From positions 124,001 to 188,000 of the forward strand of contig NZ_QKPO01000003.1 of the NCBI RefSeq assembly GCF_003258355.1: 64,000 nt of DNA, given 5' to 3'. Below the pieces are notes generated by a model. That model was given only the letters and a program-made list of their open reading frames with translations, ran no database searches and had not been told where the DNA came from. This stretch comes from Confluentibacter sediminis (lineage in GTDB: Bacteria > Bacteroidota > Bacteroidia > Flavobacteriales > Flavobacteriaceae). The position numbers were made by a program, and so were the translations under genes. How positions within the stretch are numbered: position 1 is the first letter of the stretch; every line of letters begins with the position of its first letter. Positions 7,911 through 16,156 of the stretch are shown here, in pieces.

Positions 7911-8951
7911 ATGAGAAAACTATTAATTCTAGCCATTACTTCTACTTTAATATTTTCCTGTAAAGAAGAACCAAAAGATTATGTCTCCTTTTCAGGGCAA
8001 ATAACTAATAAAAACAGTGATTCATTAATAATCCGTTCGAGCTATCGTCCATATTCAAAAACAATCCATGTTAATGAAGATGGCACCTTTAGCGATACGT
8101 TAAAAGTAGAAACAGGCATTTATAACTTATATGATGGTAGTGAGTCCAGTAATTTGTTTCTAAAAAATGGTTTTGATATTCATTTAACCTTAAATACAGA
8201 TGAATTTGATGAAAGTATTACATATTCAGGTACTGGGGCAGAACAAAGCAACTTTATTGCCAAAAAATATTTATTAGAAGAAAAACTTTTAAATTTAGAT
8301 GAGTTGGTTAATTTGGATTCCATTCAATTGGAACATAAGTTTTCAGAAATTAAAAATGAATTGATTTCATATTATAATTCTGATAAAAATATTGATACGC
8401 TTATCACTAATAAATATATAAATGAAGTTGAACCGATGCTTCAACCTTATAAATCCTATTTAGCGGATGTCGTTGCTTTAAGAACGAATCTTCCAAAAGG
8501 CTCACCTTCTCCTGTATTTGAAGATTATGAAAATCATAATGGTACCAAAACATCTTTGAACGATTTAAAAGGGAAATATGTGTATATAGATGTTTGGGCA
8601 ACATGGTGCGGTCCTTGCAAAGCTGAGATACCTTCTCTTAAAAATTTAGAAAAAGAATATCATAACAAAAACATTCAGTTTGTAAGTGTGTCCATCGACG
8701 ATGATAGAACCCATCAAGGGTCTTGGGAAAAAGCTAAAGAAAGCTGGAAAGCCATGGTCACGGATAAAGAATTAGGCGGCATCCAAGTATTTGCTCCAAA
8801 CGGATGGCAATCAGATTTTATTAGAAATTACAGAATCAATGGCATTCCAAGATTCATTCTAATAGATCCTAATGGAAATATAGTAAGTGCCGATGCGCCT
8901 AGGCCTTCAGATCCTAGATTAGTAGACTTATTTAATGAATTAAGTATTTAA
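7911..8951 (+). CDS. TlpA/ResA-like thioredoxin-domain lipoprotein
   Basis: The 346-residue product has a lipoprotein signal (STLIFSC, lipid Cys near 17). Residues about 25-105 are a small beta-domain like DUF4369 (SGQITNKNSDSLIIRS), followed by a helical linker and a TlpA-like thioredoxin domain (about 195-346) with the redox motif WCGPC (Cys233 and Cys236) and the cis-Pro region NGIPRFILIDPNG. It is expected to act as a periplasmic thiol-disulfide reductase, perhaps for cytochrome maturation or cysteine repair; its partner is unknown. It ends 3 bases before the convergent gene for NAD(P)HX repair. Confidence 0.85.
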   Translation: MRKLLILAITSTLIFSCKEEPKDYVSFSGQITNKNSDSLIIRSSYRPYSKTIHVNEDGTFSDTLKVETGIYNLYDGSESSNLFLKNGFDIHLTLNTDEFDESITYSGTGAEQSNFIAKKYLLEEKLLNLDELVNLDSIQLEHKFSEIKNELISYYNSDKNIDTLITNKYINEVEPMLQPYKSYLADVVALRTNLPKGSPSPVFEDYENHNGTKTSLNDLKGKYVYIDVWATWCGPCKAEIPSLKNLEKEYHNKNIQFVSVSIDDDRTHQGSWEKAKESWKAMVTDKELGGIQVFAPNGWQSDFIRNYRINGIPRFILIDPNGNIVSADAPRPSDPRLVDLFNELSI

Positions 8952-8954
8952 ATA

Positions 8955-10493
8955 TTATTTATTTTCTTGAATGGGTTGTTCCGGCTGCTTAAACAAATCT
9001 AAGTAAGCGGCTCCTAAGTAATCTATAACATGACTGGCAATTAAACTTTGGTAGCCATAATCTTCTATGGCAATATCGGCTGATTTTCCGTGTAAATACA
9101 CCCCGAAAACTGTTGCTATCAAAGGATTATATCCTTGCGATATTAAACCTGTAATGATACCCGTTAATACATCACCACTGCCTCCTGTTGCCAAACCAGG
9201 GTTCCCCGAGGTGTTTACATATAATTTATCCTGATAAACGGTGATGCTATTGGCTCCTTTTATGACTAAAATAACATTATGTGCTTTTGAGAATACTTTC
9301 GCTTTTTCTAATTTATCGAAGTCATTTTTCCAAGGTCCTAATAAGCGTTCTAATTCTTTTGGATGAGGGGTTAAAACAGTATCCTTTGGCAATAATTCAA
9401 TCAACTCAGTTTTTTTAGATAGTATATTAATCCCATCAGCATCAATAACTAAAGACGTCTTGTTTGTTTTTAAAAAAGTTTCAAAAGCTGCCATGGTTTT
9501 ATCATCGGTTCCTATGCCTACTCCAAAACCAATAACCGTTGGTTGTATATCAAATCTAATTTCTGAAATAATTTTTTCATGGTCATCTGTAATCACCATC
9601 GCTTCTGGAAAAGCAGCCTGCAAAACGGTATAACCACATTTTGGAATATAGCTCGTTACCAATCCTGCTCCTGCTGATAACGCTGCTTTACTCGCTAAAA
9701 CGACCGCTCCTATTTTACCGTAACTTCCACCAATAATTAAACTATGTCCGAATTGTCCTTTATGGGAAAATGTTTCTCTAGGCATGTACATGCTTAAAAC
9801 TTCAGATTTACCAATTAAATCGGCTTCAGTAGTCGTTGTATACAAATAGTCTCTATCTAAACCAATGTCTAAAACTTCCCAGTGTTCCGTAAATTTTGCT
9901 GTATCTGGTAAAAAAAACACCAATTTAGGTGATGCAAAACTTAAAGTATATCCAGCCCATACAACGCCATGTTCATCCGAAGGCACTTTATCAGTTCGTA
10001 AACCAGAAGGAATATCTATAGATAATGTAAAAGCCTTACTTATTTTAATATGCTGAAACAAGCTTTTAACCCAATCGGCCACGGGTCTATTTAATCCTAT
10101 TCCAAAAACGGCATCTACAATGATGTCGTCAGGATTGATATCCGGAAAATCTTCAGCATCATTCAACAACAAAGGCCATTTTTTAGTGACATTTTTTATT
10201 CTCTCATAATTAATCAAAAAATCTTTTGAGCGCTTGTCACTGTAATTAACTATATAAATATGGACGTTATAGCCATCAAGAATTAAATGTCTGGCCAAAA
10301 CCAAACCATCTCCTCCATTATTTCCTATACCACAAAATATATGGATGGGTACTTGTACGCCTTGCATCCGCAGATGCATCCAATTAAAAATTTGAGTGCC
10401 TGCACGTTCCATTAAATCGGTTGAAGATATATTTTGGCGTTCTGTTGTTAACTTGTCACCTTCGTATATTTGTTCTTTTGAAAATAGTTTCAT
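8955..10493 (-). CDS. nnr: bifunctional NAD(P)H-hydrate epimerase / ADP-dependent dehydratase
   Basis: This 512-residue protein joins the two NAD(P)HX repair enzymes. Residues 1 to about 215 form the YjeF_N epimerase domain (GNGGDGLVLARHL, and FGIGLNRPV with the catalytic Asp region); about 230-500 form the YjeF_C/NnrD dehydratase related to ribokinase (SLIIGGSYGKIGAVVLA, TPHPKEL, VIKGANSI, and GNPGLATGGSGDVLTGII with the catalytic Asp). It reverses damaging hydration of NADH and NADPH in the cytoplasm. Length and domain order match the E. coli type. It is a single gene facing leftward. Confidence 0.93.
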   Translation of the reverse strand: MKLFSKEQIYEGDKLTTERQNISSTDLMERAGTQIFNWMHLRMQGVQVPIHIFCGIGNNGGDGLVLARHLILDGYNVHIYIVNYSDKRSKDFLINYERIKNVTKKWPLLLNDAEDFPDINPDDIIVDAVFGIGLNRPVADWVKSLFQHIKISKAFTLSIDIPSGLRTDKVPSDEHGVVWAGYTLSFASPKLVFFLPDTAKFTEHWEVLDIGLDRDYLYTTTTEADLIGKSEVLSMYMPRETFSHKGQFGHSLIIGGSYGKIGAVVLASKAALSAGAGLVTSYIPKCGYTVLQAAFPEAMVITDDHEKIISEIRFDIQPTVIGFGVGIGTDDKTMAAFETFLKTNKTSLVIDADGINILSKKTELIELLPKDTVLTPHPKELERLLGPWKNDFDKLEKAKVFSKAHNVILVIKGANSITVYQDKLYVNTSGNPGLATGGSGDVLTGIITGLISQGYNPLIATVFGVYLHGKSADIAIEDYGYQSLIASHVIDYLGAAYLDLFKQPEQPIQENK

Positions 10494-10588
10494 TTTAATT
10501 CATTAAAGATTTTCTATTTCTAAATAATTTGGATGGTATTAATTTAAAAAAAATCAATTCTACATAAGAATTACGTAAAAAACATTTT

Positions 10589-10623
10589 TTTGTTTTTTTA
10601 TATGTCTAAAAGTAATACTTTTG
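10589..10623 (+). promoter_or_regulatory. promoter of the threonine operon
   Basis: TTTG (10589-10592) and TACTTTTG (10616-10623) match the -33 and -7 boxes of Bacteroidota sigma factors with a 23-base spacer. Transcription would start around 10629, about 14 bases before the leader peptide start. Confidence 0.6.
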
Positions 10624-10642
10624 AAATGTATTCAAATAAAAA

Positions 10643-10750
10643 ATGAAGCTTTTAAACCAAAATACACGTATTGATACATCTTCTCCTAAAGAAGACATTA
10701 CGTCTATTTTTGGAATTGCTACAACCATTACAACCCTTTGGGGTTGCTAG
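10643..10750 (+). CDS. thrL: threonine-operon leader peptide
   Basis: ATG 10643 opens a 35-codon frame ending at TAG 10748. Near its end the peptide reads IATTITTLWGC, with further Thr and Ile codons earlier (eight Thr and six or so Ile in all). It lies just after a promoter and directly before the aspartokinase-homoserine dehydrogenase gene, followed by hairpins. This is the layout of a ribosome-mediated attenuator like E. coli thrL, in which scarcity of Thr-tRNA (or Ile-tRNA) stalls the ribosome and prevents termination. The peptide itself has no other expected job. It is unrelated in sequence to E. coli ThrL apart from the Thr/Ile run. Confidence 0.82.
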   Translation: MKLLNQNTRIDTSSPKEDITSIFGIATTITTLWGC

Positions 10751-10760
10751 TATATTTTTC
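10731..10760 (+). terminator. attenuator hairpin 1, overlapping the leader stop
   Basis: CAACCC (10731-10736) pairs with GGGTTG (10741-10746) around TTTG, followed by CTAGTATATTTTTC. The stem includes the last Thr codons of the leader, so a ribosome stalled on, or passing, those codons would disrupt it. It may be the terminator or the pause hairpin; which one is not decidable by eye. Confidence 0.55.
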
Positions 10761-10772
10761 TTCGGTCTATCT

Positions 10773-10800
10773 GTGTGATTTTTATAATCACATCTTCTTA
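10773..10800 (+). terminator. attenuator hairpin 2
   Basis: TGTGATT (10774-10780) and AATCACA (10786-10792) pair perfectly over a 5-nt loop, with a G-T pair extending the base, followed by TCTTCTT. It sits between the leader peptide and thrA, where a terminator of an attenuator would be expected. Confidence 0.5.
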
Positions 10801-10831
10801 AAACATGTATTTAAACTTTAATTCATTAAAA

Positions 10832-13276
10832 ATGAAGGTTTTAAAATTTGGCGGAACGTCTGTAGGTTCTGCAAAAAACATCAATAACGTTATAAATATT
10901 TTAGAAAATTATTCTAAAAACGATTATATAATCTGTACGGTTTCAGCTGTTGGAGGTATCACTGATAAATTACTTTTGGCTGGAAAACAGGCTCAAAACA
11001 AAGACGCTGAGTACATTAACACATTCAACTTAATAAAAGACATTCATTTTAATATTATAAATGAGTTAAACCCAAATAAAAACACTTCGATTACTGAACA
11101 TGTTATAGTTAGGTTAAACGCCCTTAAAAGCTTATTGGATGGAATTTATTTAATAAATGAACTATCACCTAAAACATCTGATAAATTGGTTAGTTTTGGT
11201 GAGTTGTTGTCATCATTTATTATTGCTGAAACCATGAAAAATCGTGGTTTATCAACAGAATGTAAAAATTCCCAAGAACTAATTGTTACAAACTCTAACT
11301 TTACTAAAGCAGAAGTAAATTACAATATTACCAATAAAAATATTCAGGATTATTTTGCTAATGCTTCACAAAGAATAACCATCCTACCTGGGTTTATTGC
11401 TAAATCACAACTAGGGGAACAAACCACTTTGGGTCGTGGGGGATCTGATTTTACTGCGGCTATCGTCGCCGCTGCCTTAAAAGTAGAACAACTTGAGATT
11501 TGGACCGATGTTAGCGGAATGTTTACAACCAATCCGAAATTGGTAAAACAAGCCTACCCTATTGAAAAGATTTCATATCAAGAAGCTATGGAGCTATCTC
11601 ATTTTGGTGCTAAAGTATTGTATCCGCCAACGGTTCAGCCTGTTTTAAATTTGAATATACCCATTCATATAAAAAACACCTTAGAGCCTGACGCTGTTGG
11701 AACCATTATTTCAAACGAAATCACGAATTCAACATCGCCAGTTAAAGGTATTAGTAATATTTCAAACATCGCATTATTAACACTTCAAGGCAGTGGTATG
11801 ATTGGAATTCCAGGATTTTCTAAACGCTTGTTTGAAACCTTATCGCAAGAGAAAATCAATGTTATTTTAATTACGCAAGCATCTTCAGAACATTCTATTT
11901 GCTTAGGCATAGATGAAAATGATGCTGAACTGGCTAAAACTGCTATTGATGCTACTTTCGAAAACGAAATTGCGTTACACAGAATTGACCCCATCATAGT
12001 TGAAAATGAACTCTCTATCATTGCTTTAGTTGGTGATAATATGAAAAACCATCAAGGCATCAGTGGTAAAATGTTTAGCACGTTAGGGAAAAATAATATC
12101 AATATTAGAGCGATTGCACAAGGGGCTTCAGAAAAAAATATATCAGCTGTTATCTTACAAAGTGATGTAAAAAAAGCGCTTAATACCTTGCATGAACAAT
12201 TTTTTGAAAGCAAAACAAAACAGCTCAATGTATTTATTACAGGCGTTGGAAATGTAGGTGAAAAATTGGTTGAGCAAATTAAGCAACAACGTAAATATTT
12301 GAAGGAAAACCTCAAGATTAATCTAAGAATCTCTGGATTATCCAATTCTAGGAATATGATTTTCAATGAAGAAGGTATCGATTTAAGTGATTGGAAAGAC
12401 CAATTGGCAAAAGGAGAAAAAGCGACCTTAGATGGTTTTTTTGAAGGAACGAAAGCCTTAAACCTTCGCAACAGTATTTTTGTGGATGTTACCGCCAATA
12501 AAGACGTTGCAGGTTTATATGCTAAGTATTTACGTCAAAGTATTGGTGTGGTGGCTTGCAATAAAATAGCATGTTCTAGTGATTATGAAAATTATAAACT
12601 ACTAAAGCGTTTATCATTAAAATACAATGTACCTTTCTTATTTGAAACCAATGTAGGTGCGGGCTTACCCATTATTGATACCCTTAGCAATTTAATAGCT
12701 TCTGGTGATAAAATAACCTCTATTCAAGCGGTTTTGTCTGGTAGTTTGAATTTTGTTTTCAATAATTTTGATGACACCACTAAGTTTTATGATGTTGTTA
12801 AACAAGCAGCAAAAGAAGGGTATACAGAACCCGACCCAAGAATCGATTTAAGTGGTGTTGATGTGGCGAGAAAAATATTAATTCTTGCCAGAGAAAGTGG
12901 TATGGAAATGAATTTGGAAGATATTTCAAATTCATCGTTCCTATCTCCATCCGGATTAAAAAGTGACTCTGTTGATGATTTTTACCAAACATTGATTGCA
13001 GATGAAGCCCATTATCAAAATTTATATGCTTCCGCAAAAGCGAAAGGTTGTCAGTTAAAATATGTTGCCCAGCTAAATCAAGGTAAAGCGAGTGTTAGCT
13101 TGCAAGAAATTCCAAGCGATCATCCATTTTATAATCTGAAAGGAAAAGATAATATTGTGATGTTTTATACACAACGCTATCCAGAACAACCTATGATTAT
13201 TAAAGGAGCTGGTGCGGGTGCCGAAGTAACAGCATCTGGATTATTTGCTGATATTATTAGAATTGGAAATGATTAA
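10832..13276 (+). CDS. thrA: bifunctional aspartokinase / homoserine dehydrogenase I
   Basis: An 814-residue fusion catalysing the first and third steps from aspartate to threonine and methionine. Residues 1 to about 290 are the aspartokinase (KFGGTSVGSA at the N-terminus, TTLGRGGSDFTAA and WTDVSGMFTTNPK), about 310-455 two ACT domains for feedback control by threonine, and about 460-814 homoserine dehydrogenase (ITGVGNVGEKLVEQ for NAD(P), ETNVGAGLPII, EPDPRIDLSGVDVARKILILARE). I prefer ATG 10832 to the in-frame 10805 because the protein then starts MKVLKFGG as in the family. Head of thrABC, preceded by a leader peptide. Confidence 0.95.
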   Translation: MKVLKFGGTSVGSAKNINNVINILENYSKNDYIICTVSAVGGITDKLLLAGKQAQNKDAEYINTFNLIKDIHFNIINELNPNKNTSITEHVIVRLNALKSLLDGIYLINELSPKTSDKLVSFGELLSSFIIAETMKNRGLSTECKNSQELIVTNSNFTKAEVNYNITNKNIQDYFANASQRITILPGFIAKSQLGEQTTLGRGGSDFTAAIVAAALKVEQLEIWTDVSGMFTTNPKLVKQAYPIEKISYQEAMELSHFGAKVLYPPTVQPVLNLNIPIHIKNTLEPDAVGTIISNEITNSTSPVKGISNISNIALLTLQGSGMIGIPGFSKRLFETLSQEKINVILITQASSEHSICLGIDENDAELAKTAIDATFENEIALHRIDPIIVENELSIIALVGDNMKNHQGISGKMFSTLGKNNINIRAIAQGASEKNISAVILQSDVKKALNTLHEQFFESKTKQLNVFITGVGNVGEKLVEQIKQQRKYLKENLKINLRISGLSNSRNMIFNEEGIDLSDWKDQLAKGEKATLDGFFEGTKALNLRNSIFVDVTANKDVAGLYAKYLRQSIGVVACNKIACSSDYENYKLLKRLSLKYNVPFLFETNVGAGLPIIDTLSNLIASGDKITSIQAVLSGSLNFVFNNFDDTTKFYDVVKQAAKEGYTEPDPRIDLSGVDVARKILILARESGMEMNLEDISNSSFLSPSGLKSDSVDDFYQTLIADEAHYQNLYASAKAKGCQLKYVAQLNQGKASVSLQEIPSDHPFYNLKGKDNIVMFYTQRYPEQPMIIKGAGAGAEVTASGLFADIIRIGND

Positions 13277-13359
13277 AAAAGACTTGAGAATAGAGAAAAA
13301 GAATAAAGAATCTATAGTTAGTCTTTCTTCTAGTATCTATTTTCTATTATCTATAAAAA

Positions 13360-14280
13360 ATGAATGAAATAAAAATATTCTCTCCGGCTACCGTTGCAAA
13401 TGTAGCATGTGGTTTTGATGTATTGGGATTCTGTTTAGACAGTGTGGGTGATGAAATGGTGATTAGAAAAATTGATAAAAAAGGCATTTATATCACTAGA
13501 ATTGAAGGTTTCGATTTGCCTTATGAGGCAGAATTAAATGTTGCTGGGGTGTCTGCTCTTGCTATGTATAACACTTTGAAACCTGATTGCGGATTCGAAA
13601 TAGAAATCTACAAAAACATAAAACCTGGAAGTGGTATTGGTAGTAGTGCTGCCAGTGCCGTAGGAAGTGTCTTTGGTATGAACGAACTTTTGGGTAGGCC
13701 ATATAATAAGACACAACTGACTGAATTTGCTATAAAAGGTGAGGCTTTGGCTAGCAAATGTGAGCATGCCGATAATCTTGCCCCTGCTTTGTTTGGTGGC
13801 TTTACGTTGGTAAAGAGTATAAAACCGTTAGAGATATTAGAAATACCTACTCCAAATGACTTGTATGCCACCATCATTCATCCGCAAATCGAAATAAAAA
13901 CCTCAGAAGCGAGAGCTATTTTACCTAAAGATATTCCATTAAGTGATGCTATCATACAATGGTCAAATGTTGGAAGCCTAATACATGCCTTGCATACCAA
14001 TAATTATGAATTGATGCAAAAATCTCTTCATGATGCTATTATTGAACCCTATAGAAGTACATTGATTCCCTACTATAATGAAGTGAAAAATGCTGTGCTT
14101 GAAGCAGGTGCATTGGGCTGTGGCATCTCGGGATCTGGACCTTCAATATTCTCATTAAATAAGAGTATTGAAATAGCTAACAATGTGAAAGATGCTATGG
14201 AGAATATATATTCGAAAACAGATATTGAATTTGATATTCATGTATCTAAAATTAATGTGGAAGGAATTAAAATTTTATAA
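13360..14280 (+). CDS. thrB: homoserine kinase
   Basis: The 306-residue GHMP-family kinase phosphorylates homoserine with ATP. Visible motifs are SPATVANVACGFDVLGF at the N-terminus, the ATP loop PGSGIGSSAASAVG (about 88-101) and the C-terminal GCGISGSGPSIFSL (about 251-264). Length and motifs are typical. It lies 83 bases after thrA and 159 bases before thrC, so the three are presumably one operon. Confidence 0.95.
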   Translation: MNEIKIFSPATVANVACGFDVLGFCLDSVGDEMVIRKIDKKGIYITRIEGFDLPYEAELNVAGVSALAMYNTLKPDCGFEIEIYKNIKPGSGIGSSAASAVGSVFGMNELLGRPYNKTQLTEFAIKGEALASKCEHADNLAPALFGGFTLVKSIKPLEILEIPTPNDLYATIIHPQIEIKTSEARAILPKDIPLSDAIIQWSNVGSLIHALHTNNYELMQKSLHDAIIEPYRSTLIPYYNEVKNAVLEAGALGCGISGSGPSIFSLNKSIEIANNVKDAMENIYSKTDIEFDIHVSKINVEGIKIL

Positions 14281-14439
14281 GACGGAAGACTTATTTAAGG
14301 CTAAAAGAAGAAACTATATTAATGAAACAAAATTTATTGAATTCTATGATGGAGCTTTTCATCTAATGAATATGATGAATGCATTTAAAAAAAATATTAA
14401 ATAAAGCATCCGTTCTCAGTCATCGGTCAATTAAAAAAT
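14281..14439 (+). other. gap between thrB and thrC with frame-extended remnant
   Basis: The gap is unusually long for this operon. A frame overlapping the end of thrB stays open through it to TAA 14404 (RRNYINETKFIEFYDGAF...), but has no plausible start of its own and no recognisable similarity. It may be chance or a decayed gene fragment. Confidence 0.25.
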
Positions 14440-15732
14440 ATGAACTATTACTCATTAAACCATAAAGCGCCAAACACATCTTTTAAAGATGCAGTCATTA
14501 AAGGATTAGCTCCAGATAAAGGATTATACTTTCCAGAAAGCATCACACCTTTATCACAAGAGTTTTTTGAAAGCATTGATAATCTATCACACTCTGAAAT
14601 TGCTTTTGAAACTATCAAACAATTTGTTTTACCTGAGATTCCGGAGGATGTTTTAAAAACAATTATAGAAGAAACCTTGTCTTTTGATTTTCCTGTTGTG
14701 GAATTAAATGAAAACATATCTACATTAGAATTGTTTCATGGCCCAACGATGGCATTTAAAGATGTTGGGGCCCGTTTTATGGCACGATGTTTAGGTTATT
14801 TTAATCAAGGAAATGATAGAGAAGTGACTGTTTTAGTTGCGACATCCGGTGATACTGGTGGGGCTGTAGCCAACGGATTTTTAGGAGTTAAAGGTGTAAA
14901 AGTAGTCATCCTCTACCCTAGCGGAAAAGTAAGTGATATTCAAGAAATGCAATTAACAACGCTAGGTCAAAATATTTCTGCTTTAGAAGTTAATGGCACG
15001 TTTGATGACTGCCAGGCAATGGTGAAAACGGCTTTTTTAGACGACAGTTTAACAAGCCAAATGCAATTGACATCAGCTAATTCTATTAACGTGGCGCGTT
15101 GGTTACCCCAATTATTCTACTTTATTTTTGCTTACAAACAACTACATAATAAGTATAAAAACATCGTATTTTCGGTGCCAAGTGGTAATTTTGGAAACAT
15201 TTGTGCCGGTATGATGGCTCAACAATTAGGCTTACCAATACATCATTTTGTTGCCTCCAACAATGCCAATAATGTAGTGACACGTTATTTGGTTTCACAG
15301 TTATACGAGCCAAGACCATCGGTTCAAACCATTAGCAACGCTATGGATGTTGGGGCGCCTAGTAACTTCATTCGTATTCAAGAAATCTATAAAAACAACT
15401 TTGAATTTTTAAAAGATAATGTGTCTTCTTATAGCTTTACGGATGATGAAACTAGAGAAGCTTTAAAAGAAATCTATACTACTTATAACTATGTGGCAGA
15501 TCCGCATGGTGCTGTGGGTTATTTAGGTTGTAAGACCTATTTAAAAGAACGCCCAGAGTCGCATTGTGTGTTTTTGGAAACAGCACATCCTACTAAATTC
15601 TTAGATGTGGTAGAGGAAGTCATTAAAGAAAAGCAACCACTTCCTAGGCAAATACAATCTGTTATGGGGAAAGAAAAAGTAGCTGTTACAATTTCTACTT
15701 ATGAAGATTTGAAAAGTTATTTACTGAAATAA
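14440..15732 (+). CDS. thrC: threonine synthase
   Basis: A 430-residue PLP enzyme that turns O-phosphohomoserine into threonine, the last step of the pathway. The PLP lysine is in HGPTMAFKDVGARF (about residue 107), the phosphate-binding loop is ATSGDTGGAVANGF, and SVPSGNFGNICAG follows near residue 247. The N-terminal region (YYSLNHKAPNTSFKDAVIKGLAPDKGLYFPE) is typical of the bacterial/fungal class of threonine synthases rather than the plant class. It completes thrABC and is followed after 4 bases by a small membrane protein gene. Confidence 0.95.
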   Translation: MNYYSLNHKAPNTSFKDAVIKGLAPDKGLYFPESITPLSQEFFESIDNLSHSEIAFETIKQFVLPEIPEDVLKTIIEETLSFDFPVVELNENISTLELFHGPTMAFKDVGARFMARCLGYFNQGNDREVTVLVATSGDTGGAVANGFLGVKGVKVVILYPSGKVSDIQEMQLTTLGQNISALEVNGTFDDCQAMVKTAFLDDSLTSQMQLTSANSINVARWLPQLFYFIFAYKQLHNKYKNIVFSVPSGNFGNICAGMMAQQLGLPIHHFVASNNANNVVTRYLVSQLYEPRPSVQTISNAMDVGAPSNFIRIQEIYKNNFEFLKDNVSSYSFTDDETREALKEIYTTYNYVADPHGAVGYLGCKTYLKERPESHCVFLETAHPTKFLDVVEEVIKEKQPLPRQIQSVMGKEKVAVTISTYEDLKSYLLK

Positions 15733-15736
15733 ATAT

Positions 15737-15973
15737 ATGGGACTAACGGATTGGATTGGATTTATAGGTGTTTCTCAAATACTGCTCGCCTATTTTTTAA
15801 ATGTAACAGGTAAAGTAACCACTAAAAATCTAATATTCATATTATTGAATCTTATAGGTGCGGCCATGGCATGTATCGCCTCCATTCTATTGATATATTG
15901 GCCTTTTATTATTTTAGAAGGTGTATGGACTTTAGTGTCTTTGTATTCATTACTGAATTTGAAAAAAACCTGA
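15737..15973 (+). CDS. small membrane protein (CBU_0592-like)
   Basis: A 78-residue hydrophobic protein with three likely membrane segments (about 5-24, 32-52 and 53-73). The pattern DWIGFIGVSQILLAYFLN and the middle LNLIGA resemble the CBU_0592-type small membrane protein family, whose function is unknown. It starts 4 bases after thrC and is probably the last gene of the threonine operon transcript, although a role in amino-acid export or biosynthesis is only a guess from position. Confidence 0.65.
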   Translation: MGLTDWIGFIGVSQILLAYFLNVTGKVTTKNLIFILLNLIGAAMACIASILLIYWPFIILEGVWTLVSLYSLLNLKKT

Positions 15974-16094
15974 TACTTTTTTTAAGTTTAAATTATTACC
16001 AGTAAACAACTTATCAGAGTCCATTATTGTTGATGTTTTTGAAAATACAATACTTTTTTATGGACTTAAATTTTCTTACAAAAATCATTTATGC

Positions 16095-16124
16095 TTGCTT
16101 ATGTTAAAATTTCTGCTAACTTCG
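16095..16124 (+). promoter_or_regulatory. possible promoter of the glucoside operon
   Basis: TTG (16095-16097) and TAACTTCG (16117-16124, one mismatch to TAnnTTTG) are separated by 19 bases, about 33 bases before the symporter start. The remaining intergenic sequence after 15973 is AT-rich with nothing else visible. Confidence 0.35.
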
Positions 16125-16156
16125 TTCGGCACAAATTTTAAAAACAGCATGTTTAA

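Noticed and set aside
14192-14404. 70-codon frame overlapping the end of thrB and running through the thrB-thrC gap
   Set aside because: The first 30 codons are within thrB in another frame, there is no independent start, and no family resemblance was seen; kept only as a low-confidence remark in the gap entry.
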